Assembly: GCA_021776115.1 (NCBI GenBank)
Contig: JAJFGN010000063.1
Location: 25,294-89,293 of the forward strand
Source: Kiloniellaceae bacterium
GTDB taxonomy: Bacteria; Pseudomonadota; Alphaproteobacteria; Kiloniellales; J153
Length of the DNA: 64,000 nt
Direction of reading: 5' to 3'
How positions within the stretch are numbered: position 1 is the stretch's first letter; the number at the start of each line of letters is the position of its first letter. The notes beneath the pieces were generated by a model that was not told the origin of the DNA, did not search any database, and was given only the letters and a program-made list of their open reading frames with translations. The position numbers were made by a program, and so were the translations under genes. This document shows positions 20,196 through 29,502 of the stretch, piece after piece.

Positions 20196-20939
20196 ATGGG
20201 TGCGTCCGAACGGCGCCGTTTTCGGCCGGGGTTTTGGCCGACGGCCGTGACACTCGCGGCGCTGTCGGTTCTCATCGGCCTGGGCACCTGGCAGCTTCAG
20301 CGCCTTGAGTGGAAGAGCGCGCTGATCGCGGAGATGCAGGCGCGCGGCGTCGCGGCGCCGATTGCTCTACCGGCCGATCCCTCCGATCCAAGCTTGGAAT
20401 ACACCCCGGTGCGGTTGATTGGGCAGTTTCTGCACGAAAAGGAACTCCATGTTCCGGCGCGCACCCACAACGGCAAGGTGGGCTTGCACATCGTCACGCC
20501 CCTGCGCTTGGACGATGGCCGCACGGTTTTTGTGAACCGTGGCTGGGTTCCGCCAGCGAAGCAGGACCCGGCAACCCGCGCGGCGGGCCAGGTCGAGGGC
20601 CTCGTTACCCTGGATGGCGCGATCCGCCGGGGCGGCTGGGGCGGCATGGAGACGTTCCGGCCGGCAAACCAGCCCGACGACAACCTTTGGCTTTGGATGG
20701 ACCTGCCGGCCATGGCCGCGCACGCGGGTTTGAAGGGCGCCGAAACCCGGGTCTATGTCGCCGCCGGTCCGGCGGCCAACCCCGGTGGCTATCCGATCGG
20801 TGCCCCGACCCGCCTGGATGTCAGCAACAACCACCTGCAATATGCGATCATCTGGTACGCGCTTGCCGCCGCCTTGCTGGTGATCTACCTCCTGCATCAA
20901 CGCCGTCCGCCGAAGGACATGTCCCATGAAAGCCTATGA
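20196..20939 (+). CDS. SURF1 family oxidase assembly protein
   Basis: A 247-aa protein with an N-terminal helix (VTLAALSVLIGLGTWQLQRLEWK), a periplasmic domain with VFVNRGWVPP, and a C-terminal helix (YAIIWYALAAALLVIYLL): the two-helix SURF1 topology. SURF1 proteins assist heme a insertion into subunit I. It closes the cox operon and overlaps the peptidase start by 14 nt. Confidence 0.95.
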   Translation: MGASERRRFRPGFWPTAVTLAALSVLIGLGTWQLQRLEWKSALIAEMQARGVAAPIALPADPSDPSLEYTPVRLIGQFLHEKELHVPARTHNGKVGLHIVTPLRLDDGRTVFVNRGWVPPAKQDPATRAAGQVEGLVTLDGAIRRGGWGGMETFRPANQPDDNLWLWMDLPAMAAHAGLKGAETRVYVAAGPAANPGGYPIGAPTRLDVSNNHLQYAIIWYALAAALLVIYLLHQRRPPKDMSHESL

Positions 20940-22416
20940 AGCCCTGGAGCGGCGCTTCCAGCGCCTGAACGCCTTGCGCGAGGCCGCGGGGGTCCTGCAA
21001 TGGGACATGTCGGCCATGATGCCGCCGGGCGGCGCTCCGGCGCGCAGCGAGCAGCTCACGGCGCTCGATCTGACCTGTCACGAGTGGTTGAGCGATCCGG
21101 CCGTGGCCGATCTTTTGGGCGAAGCGGAACAGGGCGCGGAGAAGCTCGATCCCTGGCGGCGCGCCAATTTGCGCGAGATGCGCCGGACCTGGCGCCACGA
21201 AACCGCCCTGGAGGCCAGGCTGGTCGAGGCCTTGGCCAAGACCCAACACCGCTGCGAGATGGCCTGGCGCGAGGCGCGGCCGGCCAGCGATTTCGCCGCC
21301 GTCTTGCCGCGCTTCGCCGAGCTTTTGAAGCTCGTGCGCGAGGCCGCCGACGCCAAGGCCGCCGCCTTCGGGTGCTCGCCTTACGACGCCTTGCTCGACG
21401 AGTACGAGCCGGGCGGCTCGTCTGCGCGAATCGACGCTATTTTCGGCGATCTGGCCGAGTTCCTGCCTGGTTTCTTGCCCCAGGCGCTGGCGCGCCAGGC
21501 TGCCGCGCCCGCGCCGGTCGCGCCGCCCGGCCCGTTTCCGGTCGCCGAGCAGGAGGCCCTGGCCCGGCGGCTCATGGCGGGTGTCGGCTTCGACTTCAGC
21601 CATGGCCGCCTGGATACCAGCCTGCATCCCTTCTGCGGCGGCGTGCCGGACGACGTGCGCATCACCACGCGCTACGACGAGGCGGATTTCACCTCCGCGC
21701 TCATGGGCGTGCTGCACGAAACCGGCCACGCGATGTACGAGCGCGGCCTGCCCGCCGAGTGGCGCTTGCAACCGGTCGGCGCGGCCGCCGGCATGGCGGC
21801 CCACGAAAGCCAATCCTTGCTGGTCGAGATGCAAGCCTGCCGGGGCGTGGAGTTCGTGTCCTACCTGGCGCCCTTGGCGCGCGAAGCCTTCGGCGGTGAC
21901 GGACCAGCCTGGGAAGCGGAGAACCTCCTGCGGCTCGCCAACCGTGTCGAGCCGGGCTTCATTCGCGTGGATGCCGACGAGGTGACCTATCCGGCCCACA
22001 TCATCCTGCGCACCCGCTTGGAAAAGGCGATGATCGCGGGCGATCTAGACCCCAAGGTCTTGCCCGGCGCCTGGAACGACGAGATGGACCGCCTGCTGGG
22101 GATTCGCCCGCCGGACGACCGTCTCGGCTGCCTGCAGGATATCCACTGGTACGACGGCGCCTGGGGCTATTTCCCGACCTATACCCTGGGCGCCATGGCG
22201 GCCGCGCAAGTCTTCGCCGCCGCGAGGGACGCCGTGCCGGAAATCCCCGAAGCCATCGGGCGCGGCGACTTCGCGCCGCTCATGGCCTGGCTGCGCGAAA
22301 ATGTCCACAGCAAGGGTGCGCTTTACACCACCGACGATTTGCTGAAACAGGCGACCGGCAAACCCCTCGACCCCAAGGTCTTCGAGGCCCACCTGACAGC
22401 GCGGTATTTGGGGTAG
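20926..22416 (+). CDS. M32 family metallocarboxypeptidase
   Basis: A 496-aa cytosolic zinc carboxypeptidase of the thermostable carboxypeptidase 1 family. The zinc motif HETGHAMYERGLP begins at H264, the family DVRITTRYDE precedes it, and HESQSLLVEM and the IRVDADEVTYPAHIILR region follow. ATG 20926 lies inside the end of surf1, so translation is probably coupled. Length is normal for the family. Confidence 0.95.
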   Translation: MKAYEALERRFQRLNALREAAGVLQWDMSAMMPPGGAPARSEQLTALDLTCHEWLSDPAVADLLGEAEQGAEKLDPWRRANLREMRRTWRHETALEARLVEALAKTQHRCEMAWREARPASDFAAVLPRFAELLKLVREAADAKAAAFGCSPYDALLDEYEPGGSSARIDAIFGDLAEFLPGFLPQALARQAAAPAPVAPPGPFPVAEQEALARRLMAGVGFDFSHGRLDTSLHPFCGGVPDDVRITTRYDEADFTSALMGVLHETGHAMYERGLPAEWRLQPVGAAAGMAAHESQSLLVEMQACRGVEFVSYLAPLAREAFGGDGPAWEAENLLRLANRVEPGFIRVDADEVTYPAHIILRTRLEKAMIAGDLDPKVLPGAWNDEMDRLLGIRPPDDRLGCLQDIHWYDGAWGYFPTYTLGAMAAAQVFAAARDAVPEIPEAIGRGDFAPLMAWLRENVHSKGALYTTDDLLKQATGKPLDPKVFEAHLTARYLG

Positions 22417-22418
22417 GG

Positions 22419-22640
22419 GACACGACCGACGCGCTCATCGTTATCGATATGCAGGTCGGTTCCTTCGGCGAGGACATGCCTCGTTTCGATACCGATGGTC
22501 TTGTTGAGCAACTGAATTTGCGCGCGAGAAAAGTGCGTGCGAGAAATGGCCTCGTCATTTTCGTTCCGCATGACGATCCTCCGGGGCGCGCGCATGCCCC
22601 GGGTGCGCTGTCCGGGTGGCCTCCTGCGCCGACATACTCG
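22419..22640 (+). pseudogene. Isochorismatase-family (cysteine hydrolase) N-terminal remnant
   Basis: Immediately after the peptidase stop the + strand reads TDALIVIDMQVGSF, then RFDTDGLVEQLN, then VRARNGLVIFVPHDD and APGALSGW: the first strands and helices of the isochorismatase fold, including the catalytic D of VIDMQ. No start codon precedes this block in frame other than the internal ATG at 22449. After about 70 codons the similarity stops (PPAPTYSRDPYQN) and the frame runs antisense into the DUF1761 gene, so the catalytic lysine/cysteine half is missing. I read this as a truncated, dead gene. Confidence 0.7.
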
Positions 22641-22661
22641 CGGGACCCTTATCAAAATGAC

Positions 22662-23063
22662 TTAAACCCCTATCCCCCCAATAATCGCGCCTTGGATCAG
22701 CAGGGCGGTGAGCCAATAGCCGCCGTCGATGACGGTCAGGCTCCAGCCCTTGCCTTGGAAGCGGTGGTTGACGGTCATGGAGGTCACGACAAAGCCGACC
22801 CAAAGGAAGGCCGCTGTGATCAGCGCGTTGGCAATGCCGGCGCGGCCCAGGTGGCCGATCACGCCGGCCAGCATGAAGGCCATGATGAGCTGGCACGCGG
22901 CGGCGACCAGATAAATCGACTTGCCGGTGCTCAGGTCCGCTTCGGTGACCCCGGCCGCCGCCATCCATTGTTTGCCCAGTGCGCCGTACCAAGCCGCGCC
23001 GCAACCGAAACTGGCGGCGGCGGCGACCAGAACCGCTAGATAGTTGATTCCCGCGAAAGTCAT
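22662..23063 (-). CDS. DUF1761-type small membrane protein
   Basis: A 133-aa protein with four hydrophobic segments (about 5-23, 52-70, 79-97, 112-130) and the family-like CGAAWYGALGKQWMAAAGVTE loop after TM1. Function unknown. The upstream region contains TTAACTTCGTGCTAA, a near match to the CtrA consensus. A collapsed second copy of the same locus lies at 24121-24206. It is flanked on the 3' side by the isochorismatase remnant. Confidence 0.75.
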   Translation of the reverse strand: MTFAGINYLAVLVAAAASFGCGAAWYGALGKQWMAAAGVTEADLSTGKSIYLVAAACQLIMAFMLAGVIGHLGRAGIANALITAAFLWVGFVVTSMTVNHRFQGKGWSLTVIDGGYWLTALLIQGAIIGGIGV

Positions 23064-23291
23064 GGGTACGCCTTCTCTTTGCCCGCAATGGCTTCAAGAT
23101 ACTACCGGGAGCGCGGTGAGAGAAATTTAACTTCGTGCTAAACTTATCGACACATCAAGGAAGGTAAGAACGCGATCTTCGCGGCCGGATGCCCATTGTG
23201 CTATCGTTGCCGGCAATTGGGAGGAGCCATCTGAAAAACCCGGCTTAGACTCGGCTCGCGCGGCGGCGACTAGAAATGGCGGGAGGCTTAA

Positions 23292-23969
23292 ATGAATCGG
23301 GGCACGTTCAGCGTCGCGATCGCCGCGATGATGCTACTAGCGTCGCAGGCGAAGGCGGATAACTGGTATTTTCAGGGCCTGGTCGGTAAGCGCTTCTTGA
23401 CCGAGTCGGACCTGACCCTGGAAGGCACTACGAGCAAGGTTGAGATAGCGACGGACGGCGTCCCCAGCGGCAGCGCCGCCTTGGGCTATCGCATCCGGTC
23501 TTTTCCCCATCATGCCATCGATACCCGCATCGAGATCCAAGGCGGCGCTTCGGAAAGCGAGCCCGAGACGATCGAGCCGAGAGGGGCTCTGGCCACTCGG
23601 CTGGGCACGACTGAGAAAGTTGGTTTTGACGCCGAAAACGTGCATTCGATCTTCGGCATGGTCAATCTATGGATCGATTATGACCTCGGCGCCTCTTGGC
23701 TGGTAAGCGCGGGCGGTGGAGTGGGGACGGCCTACATCGCTTGGGACCGCGCCAGACAAGGGGCAACGGTGATCCTTGATGACAGCGACCTCGTGCTCGC
23801 CTATCAGGGCGGCCTGGGCGTCGGGTACGAAATCCTCCCGGACCTCGTGATAAGCGTGGATTACCGCTACTTCGCGACGGCCGACCCCCACTTCAGCTTC
23901 GACGGCGATTGGACGGCGGAATACGGGAGCCACGATTTGATGTTCGGTTTCCGGTATTTTTTCTGGTAG
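23292..23969 (+). CDS. Predicted outer-membrane beta-barrel protein
   Basis: A 225-aa protein with a signal peptide (VAIAAMMLLASQAKA, cut before DNWYFQG). Alternating amphipathic strands with aromatic girdles follow, including SAALGYRIRSF, VNLWIDYDLGASWLVSAGGGVG and LGVGYEILPDLVISVDYRYF, and it ends MFGFRYFFW with a terminal aromatic residue as recognised by the BAM machinery. It resembles OmpA-like or porin-family eight-stranded barrels, with no peptidoglycan-binding domain. Ligand unknown. Confidence 0.8.
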   Translation: MNRGTFSVAIAAMMLLASQAKADNWYFQGLVGKRFLTESDLTLEGTTSKVEIATDGVPSGSAALGYRIRSFPHHAIDTRIEIQGGASESEPETIEPRGALATRLGTTEKVGFDAENVHSIFGMVNLWIDYDLGASWLVSAGGGVGTAYIAWDRARQGATVILDDSDLVLAYQGGLGVGYEILPDLVISVDYRYFATADPHFSFDGDWTAEYGSHDLMFGFRYFFW

Positions 23970-24120
23970 GTGACGGTGCTTGCGCTGACCTGCCCCGATT
24001 TCGGCACCGGTCGTTGGTTTAGACTATTTGAGCTGTCTGGCAAGCGGCGAGGAGTCCGCAACCCCTCGGCAACGAAGGGCATCGTCCGGATCGACGCCAG
24101 CAAAACCGCTGTTAGATTCC

Positions 24121-24206
24121 TATCGCCCCGACGATCGCGCCTTGGATCGGCAGCGCGGCGAGAGGGATTAACTTCATGCTAAACTTATCGATACATGTCT
24201 TGATCG
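24121..24206. repeat. Collapsed second copy of the DUF1761 locus (deletion scar)
   Basis: 24121-24162 matches the 3' end of the DUF1761 gene (22671-22712) at 35 of 42 positions. It then joins, at GCGGCGAG, sequence matching the region upstream of that gene (23111-23155), including TTAACTTC(A/G)TGCTAAACTTATCGA. The whole gene body between the two is missing. This is what recombination between two GCGGYGAG repeats in a duplicated locus would leave. Confidence 0.75.
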
Positions 24207-24240
24207 GACCTGCTTGCCCTCGACGAAGGAGCGCCACCCC

Positions 24241-24723
24241 ATGACACTGTGCCCGTGCGGTTCGGACCGGCGCTTAAACGACTGCTGCGGCCCCATCGTC
24301 GCCGGCGCGCCTGCGGCCACCGCCGAGATCCTGATGCGCTCGCGCTATACCGCGTTCACCCTGGCCAATGTCGACTATCTGACCGCGACGCTGGCGCCGG
24401 AAATTCGCGGCGATTTCGATGCCGCCGAGGCCGAGGAAACGGCCAAGAAAACGCTTTGGGACGGCCTGGAGGTGCAGGCTGTGACCGGCGGTGGCGCAAA
24501 CGAGCGTACCGGCACGGTCGAGTTCGTGGCCCGCTTTCGCTATAGTGGCGAGCGGCGCGTTCATCACGAATTGGCGAGCTTTCGCCGCGAGGGGGAACGT
24601 TGGATGTGCGATGGCGGTGAGATGAATCCCAAGGGCCCGCCGCGCCAAGTCACGAAGGTCGGACGCAACGAGCCTTGTCCTTGCGGCTCCGGCAAGAAAT
24701 TCAAGAAATGCTGCGGCGCCTGA
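24241..24723 (+). CDS. YchJ family protein with two SEC-C motifs
   Basis: A 160-aa protein. The N-terminal [15 protein letters not shown] and the C-terminal [15 protein letters not shown] are both SEC-C zinc-binding motifs; between them is the NTF2-like YchJ core ([41 protein letters not shown]). Function is not established. ATG 24241 begins directly with the SEC-C motif as in homologues. Confidence 0.93.
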   Translation: MTLCPCGSDRRLNDCCGPIVAGAPAATAEILMRSRYTAFTLANVDYLTATLAPEIRGDFDAAEAEETAKKTLWDGLEVQAVTGGGANERTGTVEFVARFRYSGERRVHHELASFRREGERWMCDGGEMNPKGPPRQVTKVGRNEPCPCGSGKKFKKCCGA

Positions 24724-24769
24724 GCGGGGTCCGGGGCTTGTTCCCCGCGCGCGCCTGGGCGGATGCCTG

Positions 24770-25525
24770 ATGGAACGCCGCTTCGAGTGTACGGCTTGCG
24801 GCAAGTGCTGTTTCGGTTGGCTGCCGCTGACGCTCGACGACGCGCTGGATCACGCGCACCGCTTTCCGCTGGCGCTTATCTGGACGCCGGCGCGCCAGGG
24901 CAGCAAGGCCTTCGAGTTGACCGCGCGAATAGGCGTGACCTTGCGGCTACCGGATCGCAAGCGGATCGCGGTGCGGATTACCCCGACCGCCTATGTGCCG
25001 CCATCCTTTCCCTGCCCGTCGCTGACGTCCGAGGGTCTGTGCGGCATCCATGAGGACAAGCCGCTAAGGTGCCGGACCATGCCGTTTTTCCCCTATCATG
25101 AGGAAGGGGATCAGACAGGGTCGCTTATCCCGCGAGATGGCTGGGCCTGCGATACTTCCGAGGCCGCGCCTGTGGTTTACCGGGACAAGAAAATCGTGGA
25201 TCGCGGGGATTTCGACCGCGAAAGGGAGGCGATCCTGCGGCAGGCGCCCGGCTTGCGTTCCTATGCGGAAGCGCAACTGGCCAAGGCGCCGGGGGTGCGC
25301 GAAGCGGTGGTGCGGGCCGCCGCGCCGCGCGCGGCCGGGCACATTGTGCGAAGCTTCTCCGCCATTGTTCATAGCATGCAGGCGGTCGATACGCGCGCCT
25401 TCGCCGAACGTCAGCTTCCGGTGCTGACGGACTTCGCGGCCGCCACGGCCAGCGTGCCCGAGGTATCGGACTATCATCAATACTACTTGAGATCGGCTAG
25501 CGAAATGGAGCGCTTGCTGGCGTGA
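24770..25525 (+). CDS. YkgJ family cysteine-cluster protein
   Basis: A 251-aa protein beginning ECTACGKCCFG, with FPCPSLTSEGLCGIHEDKPLRCRTMPF, the CxxCxxCC plus C-x-IHxxKPxxCR pattern of the YkgJ family, which probably binds a zinc or iron-sulfur centre. The C-terminal half (about 140-251) is helical and unassigned. It is the second of two consecutive cysteine-cluster genes. Confidence 0.9.
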   Translation: MERRFECTACGKCCFGWLPLTLDDALDHAHRFPLALIWTPARQGSKAFELTARIGVTLRLPDRKRIAVRITPTAYVPPSFPCPSLTSEGLCGIHEDKPLRCRTMPFFPYHEEGDQTGSLIPRDGWACDTSEAAPVVYRDKKIVDRGDFDREREAILRQAPGLRSYAEAQLAKAPGVREAVVRAAAPRAAGHIVRSFSAIVHSMQAVDTRAFAERQLPVLTDFAAATASVPEVSDYHQYYLRSASEMERLLA

Positions 25526-25616
25526 GCAAGGCCCGGACTTCCACGGCGGCATCCCTTGTCCGGCCCCGGCCCTGTGTCTAGATTAGCGAGCCTTCACCGA
25601 GGATCGGCGACCGAAT

Positions 25617-27050
25617 TTGCGCTATGTGAGTACACGCGGGAGCGCGCCCGCGCTTGGGTTCGAGGACGTTCTGCTGACCGGGCTGGCCCGTGACGGCGGG
25701 CTTTACGTGCCCGAGGTCTGGCCGCGGTTTTCGCCCGCCGATATCCGCGCCCTGGCCGGTCTGCCCTATGCCGAAGCCGCCGCGCGGGTCATGCGGCCCT
25801 TCGTTGGCGACGCCCTGGATGAGGGGACGCTGGATACGCTCCTACGCGACGCCTATGCGTCCTTCGGTCACGCGGCGGTCGCGCCCTTGAAGCAGCTCGA
25901 TTCGCGCACCTGGCTGATGGAACTTTTTCATGGGCCGACGCTGGCGTTCAAGGATTTCGCGCTGCAGGTCGTCGGGCGTCTCTTCGACCATGTGCTGACT
26001 CGCCGCGGCCAGCGCGTGACCATTGTCGGCGCGACCTCGGGCGACACGGGGTCGGCCGCGATCGAGGCCTGCAAGGGCCGTGACCGGATCGAGGCCTTCA
26101 TCCTGCATCCGCAGGGGCGGGTGTCGGCGGTCCAGCGGCGCCAGATGACGACCGTCATGGACGAGAACGTCCATAACCTCGCCATCGAGGGCACCTTCGA
26201 CGATTGCCAGGACATGGTGAAGGCCATGTTCAACGACACCGCCTTTCGCGACGAGATGGGCCTCTCGGCGGTCAATTCGATCAACTGGGCCCGGATCATG
26301 GCCCAGATTGCCTATTACTTCGTGGCCGCGGCGGCTCTGGGGGCGCCGGAGCGGCGCGTTGCCTTTGCCGTACCGACCGGGAACTTCGGTAATATCTTCG
26401 CCGGTTACGCGGCCGCCAAAATGGGCTTGCCGGTGGCCAAACTCATCGTCGGATCGAACCGTAACGATATCCTGACCCGTTTCTTCGAAACCGGGGTCAT
26501 GTCCATGGCCGAGGTTCATCCCACCTACGCGCCCAGCATGGATATTCAGGTGTCGAGCAATTTCGAGCGGCTGCTGTTCGAGATTTTCGACCGCGACGGT
26601 GCGGCCGTCGCCGAAGCCATGGCCGCATTCCGCGCGACCGGTAAGTTGGATCCGGGCCGGGCGCGCTGGCGGAAGGCCTGCGCTTTGTTCGAGGCGGCGC
26701 GCCTGGACGATGCCGAGACCCTGGCGGAGATCGCGCGCCTGCACCGCGAAACCGGCGAGCTGATCGATCCCCACAGCGCTATCGGCATTGCGGCGGCGCG
26801 CTCAAAGGCCGACGGCAAAGAGCTTTCCGACCCGGCGGTTCCGATTGTCGCGCTGGCGACGGCACATCCCGCCAAGTTTCCCGACGCGGTGGAGAAAGCA
26901 ACCGGCGTGCGCCCGGCCGTACCCGCGCGCCTGGGCGATCTCTTTTCGCGCGAGGAACGGGTCAGCGTCCTGCCTAACGACCTTGCGCAGGTTCAGGATT
27001 TCGTGCGCCGTCACGTCCGGCGTAACACACCCGTGCCGGAGCGCGCATGA
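25617..27050 (+). CDS. thrC: Threonine synthase
   Basis: A PLP enzyme that converts O-phosphohomoserine to threonine, the last step after ThrB (also in this window at 34.7-35.7 kb). The 477-aa length is of the long bacterial/fungal type. The N-terminus RYVSTRGSAPALGFEDVLLTGLARDGGLY is diagnostic; the PLP lysine is K112 in HGPTLAFKDFALQ, and GATSGDTGSAA binds phosphate. It starts at TTG 25617, which gives the expected N-terminus. The stop overlaps the next start (ATGA). Confidence 0.96.
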   Translation: MRYVSTRGSAPALGFEDVLLTGLARDGGLYVPEVWPRFSPADIRALAGLPYAEAAARVMRPFVGDALDEGTLDTLLRDAYASFGHAAVAPLKQLDSRTWLMELFHGPTLAFKDFALQVVGRLFDHVLTRRGQRVTIVGATSGDTGSAAIEACKGRDRIEAFILHPQGRVSAVQRRQMTTVMDENVHNLAIEGTFDDCQDMVKAMFNDTAFRDEMGLSAVNSINWARIMAQIAYYFVAAAALGAPERRVAFAVPTGNFGNIFAGYAAAKMGLPVAKLIVGSNRNDILTRFFETGVMSMAEVHPTYAPSMDIQVSSNFERLLFEIFDRDGAAVAEAMAAFRATGKLDPGRARWRKACALFEAARLDDAETLAEIARLHRETGELIDPHSAIGIAAARSKADGKELSDPAVPIVALATAHPAKFPDAVEKATGVRPAVPARLGDLFSREERVSVLPNDLAQVQDFVRRHVRRNTPVPERA

Positions 27051-28303
27051 CCGTCCAGGTTTCCAAACTTGCCAATGGCCTGACCGTTATGACCGACGCG
27101 ATGGAGAACGTCGAGACCGTCTCGCTCGGTGCCTGGATCGGGGTTGGCACACGCCAAGAGCCGGCCGAGGTCAACGGCATTGCCCACCTCTTGGAGCACA
27201 TGGCCTTCAAGGGGACCGAGCGGCGCTCCGCCTATGACATCGCGGAAGAGATCGAGGCCGTCGGCGGGCACCTGAACGCTTATACCAGCCGCGAGAACAC
27301 CGCCTTCTACGCCAAGGTTTTGGCCGAGGACGCGCCGCTCGCGGCCGATATCATTTCCGACATCCTGCTTAACCCAACCTTCGACGAGGACGAGTTGAAA
27401 CGCGAGCGCGCGGTTGTGTTGCAGGAGATCGGTCAGGCCAACGATACCCCGGACGATGTCGTCTTCGACCGCTTTCAAGAGACCGCCTATCCCGGTCAGG
27501 CGATCGGCCGCCCGGTGCTAGGGACCGCCGAGATCGTCAGCGGAATTGGCCGGGCGCCTTTAAGAGATTACATGTCGCGCCACTACGGCACCGGGTCGAT
27601 GGTCATGGCGGCCGCCGGAAGAATCGCGCACGAACGCTTTGTCGATTTGGCCGGCGCGGCCTATGAAGACTTGCCGCGCGAGCGCGGGAGCAACGTGGAA
27701 TCGGCCGTCTATCGGGGCGGCGAATACCGCGAGACCCGCGATCTGGAGCAGGTTCATATTCTTTTGGGATTCGATTCGGTCAGCTACCTGGATCCGGATT
27801 ACTACACGGCCTCGGTCTTCTCGACCCTCTTTGGCGGGGGTATGTCGTCGCGGTTATTTCAGGAAGTGCGTGAGAAGCGCGGCCTCGTGTATTCGGTTTA
27901 TTCCTTCGTGGCGGCGTATCGCGACGGCGGCACCTTCGGCATTTATGCCGGAACCGGTGAAAACGAGGCGGCCGAACTCGTCCCCGTGGTCTGCGGCGAG
28001 TTGGCGAAGGCCGCCGTCGAGGTGAGCGACGAAGAGATCGTACGGGCCAGGGCTCAGCTCAAGGCCTCGATCCTGATGAGTCTGGAAAGCACGGGTTCGC
28101 GCTGCGAGCAACTTGCGCAGCAGGTCTTGACCTATGGCCGCCCCCTCGGCGTGCCGGAGATCGTGGCCAAGATCGAAGCCGTCGATGTCCAGGCCGTGCG
28201 CCGTTACGCGGAACGGCTCGCCACCAGCCGGCCGACCCTGGCCAGCGTAGGTCCGGTAGGGAAGGTAGAACGGTTCGACCGGGTCGCCGCCCGCTTCGGA
28301 TAG
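27047..28303 (+). CDS. M16 family zinc peptidase
   Basis: A 418-aa protein of the mitochondrial-processing-peptidase-beta-like group. The inverted zinc motif H47-LLE50-H51 (IAHLLEHMAFKGT) and the distal glutamate in ERAVVLQEIGQ make the N-terminal domain catalytic, and GGGMSSRLFQEVREKRGLVYS is the C-terminal domain signature. It is translationally coupled to thrC, a pairing common in alphaproteobacteria. Confidence 0.95.
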   Translation: MTVQVSKLANGLTVMTDAMENVETVSLGAWIGVGTRQEPAEVNGIAHLLEHMAFKGTERRSAYDIAEEIEAVGGHLNAYTSRENTAFYAKVLAEDAPLAADIISDILLNPTFDEDELKRERAVVLQEIGQANDTPDDVVFDRFQETAYPGQAIGRPVLGTAEIVSGIGRAPLRDYMSRHYGTGSMVMAAAGRIAHERFVDLAGAAYEDLPRERGSNVESAVYRGGEYRETRDLEQVHILLGFDSVSYLDPDYYTASVFSTLFGGGMSSRLFQEVREKRGLVYSVYSFVAAYRDGGTFGIYAGTGENEAAELVPVVCGELAKAAVEVSDEEIVRARAQLKASILMSLESTGSRCEQLAQQVLTYGRPLGVPEIVAKIEAVDVQAVRRYAERLATSRPTLASVGPVGKVERFDRVAARFG

Positions 28304-28314
28304 GTCGGGGGCTC

Positions 28315-28908
28315 ATGCTATTCCGGCAATGGCGCGATTCTTCGGCCCAACACCCAAGGCTGGAGGGACGCCGCGTATACCTGCGGCCGCCGGCTCACCG
28401 GGATTGGCGCGCCTGGGCCGATCTGCGCGGGGAAAGCCGCGATTTCCTGACCCCATGGGAGCCGACCTGGGCCTATGACGCGCTGACACGCAAAGCGTAC
28501 CGGCGCCGGCTGCGGGCCTATAGGGCGGAGCTGCGCCAGGGCACCAGTTACAGCTTCCTCGTCTTTCGCAGCGAGGATGACGCGCTCTTGGGCGGCGTCA
28601 CCTTGTCCAATGTCCGCCGTGGCGTCGCGCAATGCGCGAGCCTCGGCTACTGGTCCGGCGCCCGCTATAGCCGTCAGGGCTACATGACCGAATCCCTGGC
28701 CGTGGCCTTGAAGTTCGCGCTTGGAAACTTAGGCTTGCACCGGGTCGAGGCTGCCTGCTTGCCCGCCAACACCGCCAGTCGGGCCCTCCTCCTCAAGTCC
28801 GGTTTCCGTGAGGAAGGTCACGCGCGGGAGTACTTGCGTATCGACGGCCGCTGGCAGGACCACCTGCTGTTCGGCATCTTGCGCGCGGACGTGAAAAACC
28901 TGGATTAA
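28315..28908 (+). CDS. GNAT N-acetyltransferase, RimJ-like
   Basis: A 197-aa protein with RVYLRPPAHRDWRAW at the start of the fold, LGYWSGARYSRQGYMTESLAVALKFA (acetyl-CoA-binding motif A in a variant form) and VEAACLPANTASRALLLKSGFREEG. This pattern is that of ribosomal-protein-alanine acetyltransferases. It follows the M16 peptidase by 11 bp, in the same operon. Confidence 0.9.
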   Translation: MLFRQWRDSSAQHPRLEGRRVYLRPPAHRDWRAWADLRGESRDFLTPWEPTWAYDALTRKAYRRRLRAYRAELRQGTSYSFLVFRSEDDALLGGVTLSNVRRGVAQCASLGYWSGARYSRQGYMTESLAVALKFALGNLGLHRVEAACLPANTASRALLLKSGFREEGHAREYLRIDGRWQDHLLFGILRADVKNLD

Positions 28909-28917
28909 GCGATATCG

Positions 28918-29502
28918 CTAGGCGTGGCCGGCATCGCCGGACAACAGCGTCGGGTCGAAACCCAGCTTGGCGATGGCGCGATCCCATTTGCTGTCCAGGT
29001 CGTCGTCGAAGACGAGCCCCTCGTCGGGGGCCACGTGAAGCCAGCCATTGGCATGAATCTCGGTGTCCAGTTGTCCAGGGCCCCATCCGGCGTAGCCAAG
29101 CGCGAGCAGGCTGCGCCTCGGTCCGCGTCCTTTCGCAATGTCCTGGAGGATATCGATGGTCGCGGTCAGAGCGACCTCGTCATTGACCTCAAGCGTGCTT
29201 TCATGCCGGTATTCGCCCGAGTGCAAGACAAAGCCCCGGCCGGTCTCCACAGGACCGCCGAAATGGATACGGGTATCCGTGCCGCTCTTCGGTGAATCGA
29301 TACCGAGTTGCTGCAAGAGGTCTGGAAAGGTCACCGCGCCCGCGAGGCGGTTGATGACGAGGCCCATGGCCCCCTCAATATTGTGCGCACACATATAAAT
29401 TACCGTGCGGGCGAAGCGATTATCCTGCATGCTGGGCATGGCGATCAGGAGCTGCCCGGACATGTAGCCGCCCTGCAAACCTCTACTTTCGCCTTGTTTC
29501 AT
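28918..29502 (-). CDS. YqgE/AlgH family protein
   Basis: 194 aa. The family N-terminus YMSGQLLIAMPSMQDNRFARTVIYMCAHN, GAMGLVINR, and HFGGPVETGRGFVLHSGEY are clear, and the end carries LALGYAGWGPGQLD. Homologues have been linked to alginate regulation, but the biochemical role is unknown. It converges on the GNAT gene with only 9 bp between stops. Confidence 0.94.
   Translation of the reverse strand: MKQGESRGLQGGYMSGQLLIAMPSMQDNRFARTVIYMCAHNIEGAMGLVINRLAGAVTFPDLLQQLGIDSPKSGTDTRIHFGGPVETGRGFVLHSGEYRHESTLEVNDEVALTATIDILQDIAKGRGPRRSLLALGYAGWGPGQLDTEIHANGWLHVAPDEGLVFDDDLDSKWDRAIAKLGFDPTLLSGDAGHA

Noticed and set aside
18797..20287. A 496-codon minus-strand frame across coxC, DUF983 and surf1
   Set aside because: Antisense to three recognised genes, with no recognisable domain.
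22449..23039. A full-length 196-codon + strand gene beginning MQVGSFGED
   Set aside because: Only the first about 65 codons resemble isochorismatase; the rest is antisense to the DUF1761 membrane protein, so it is treated as a remnant.
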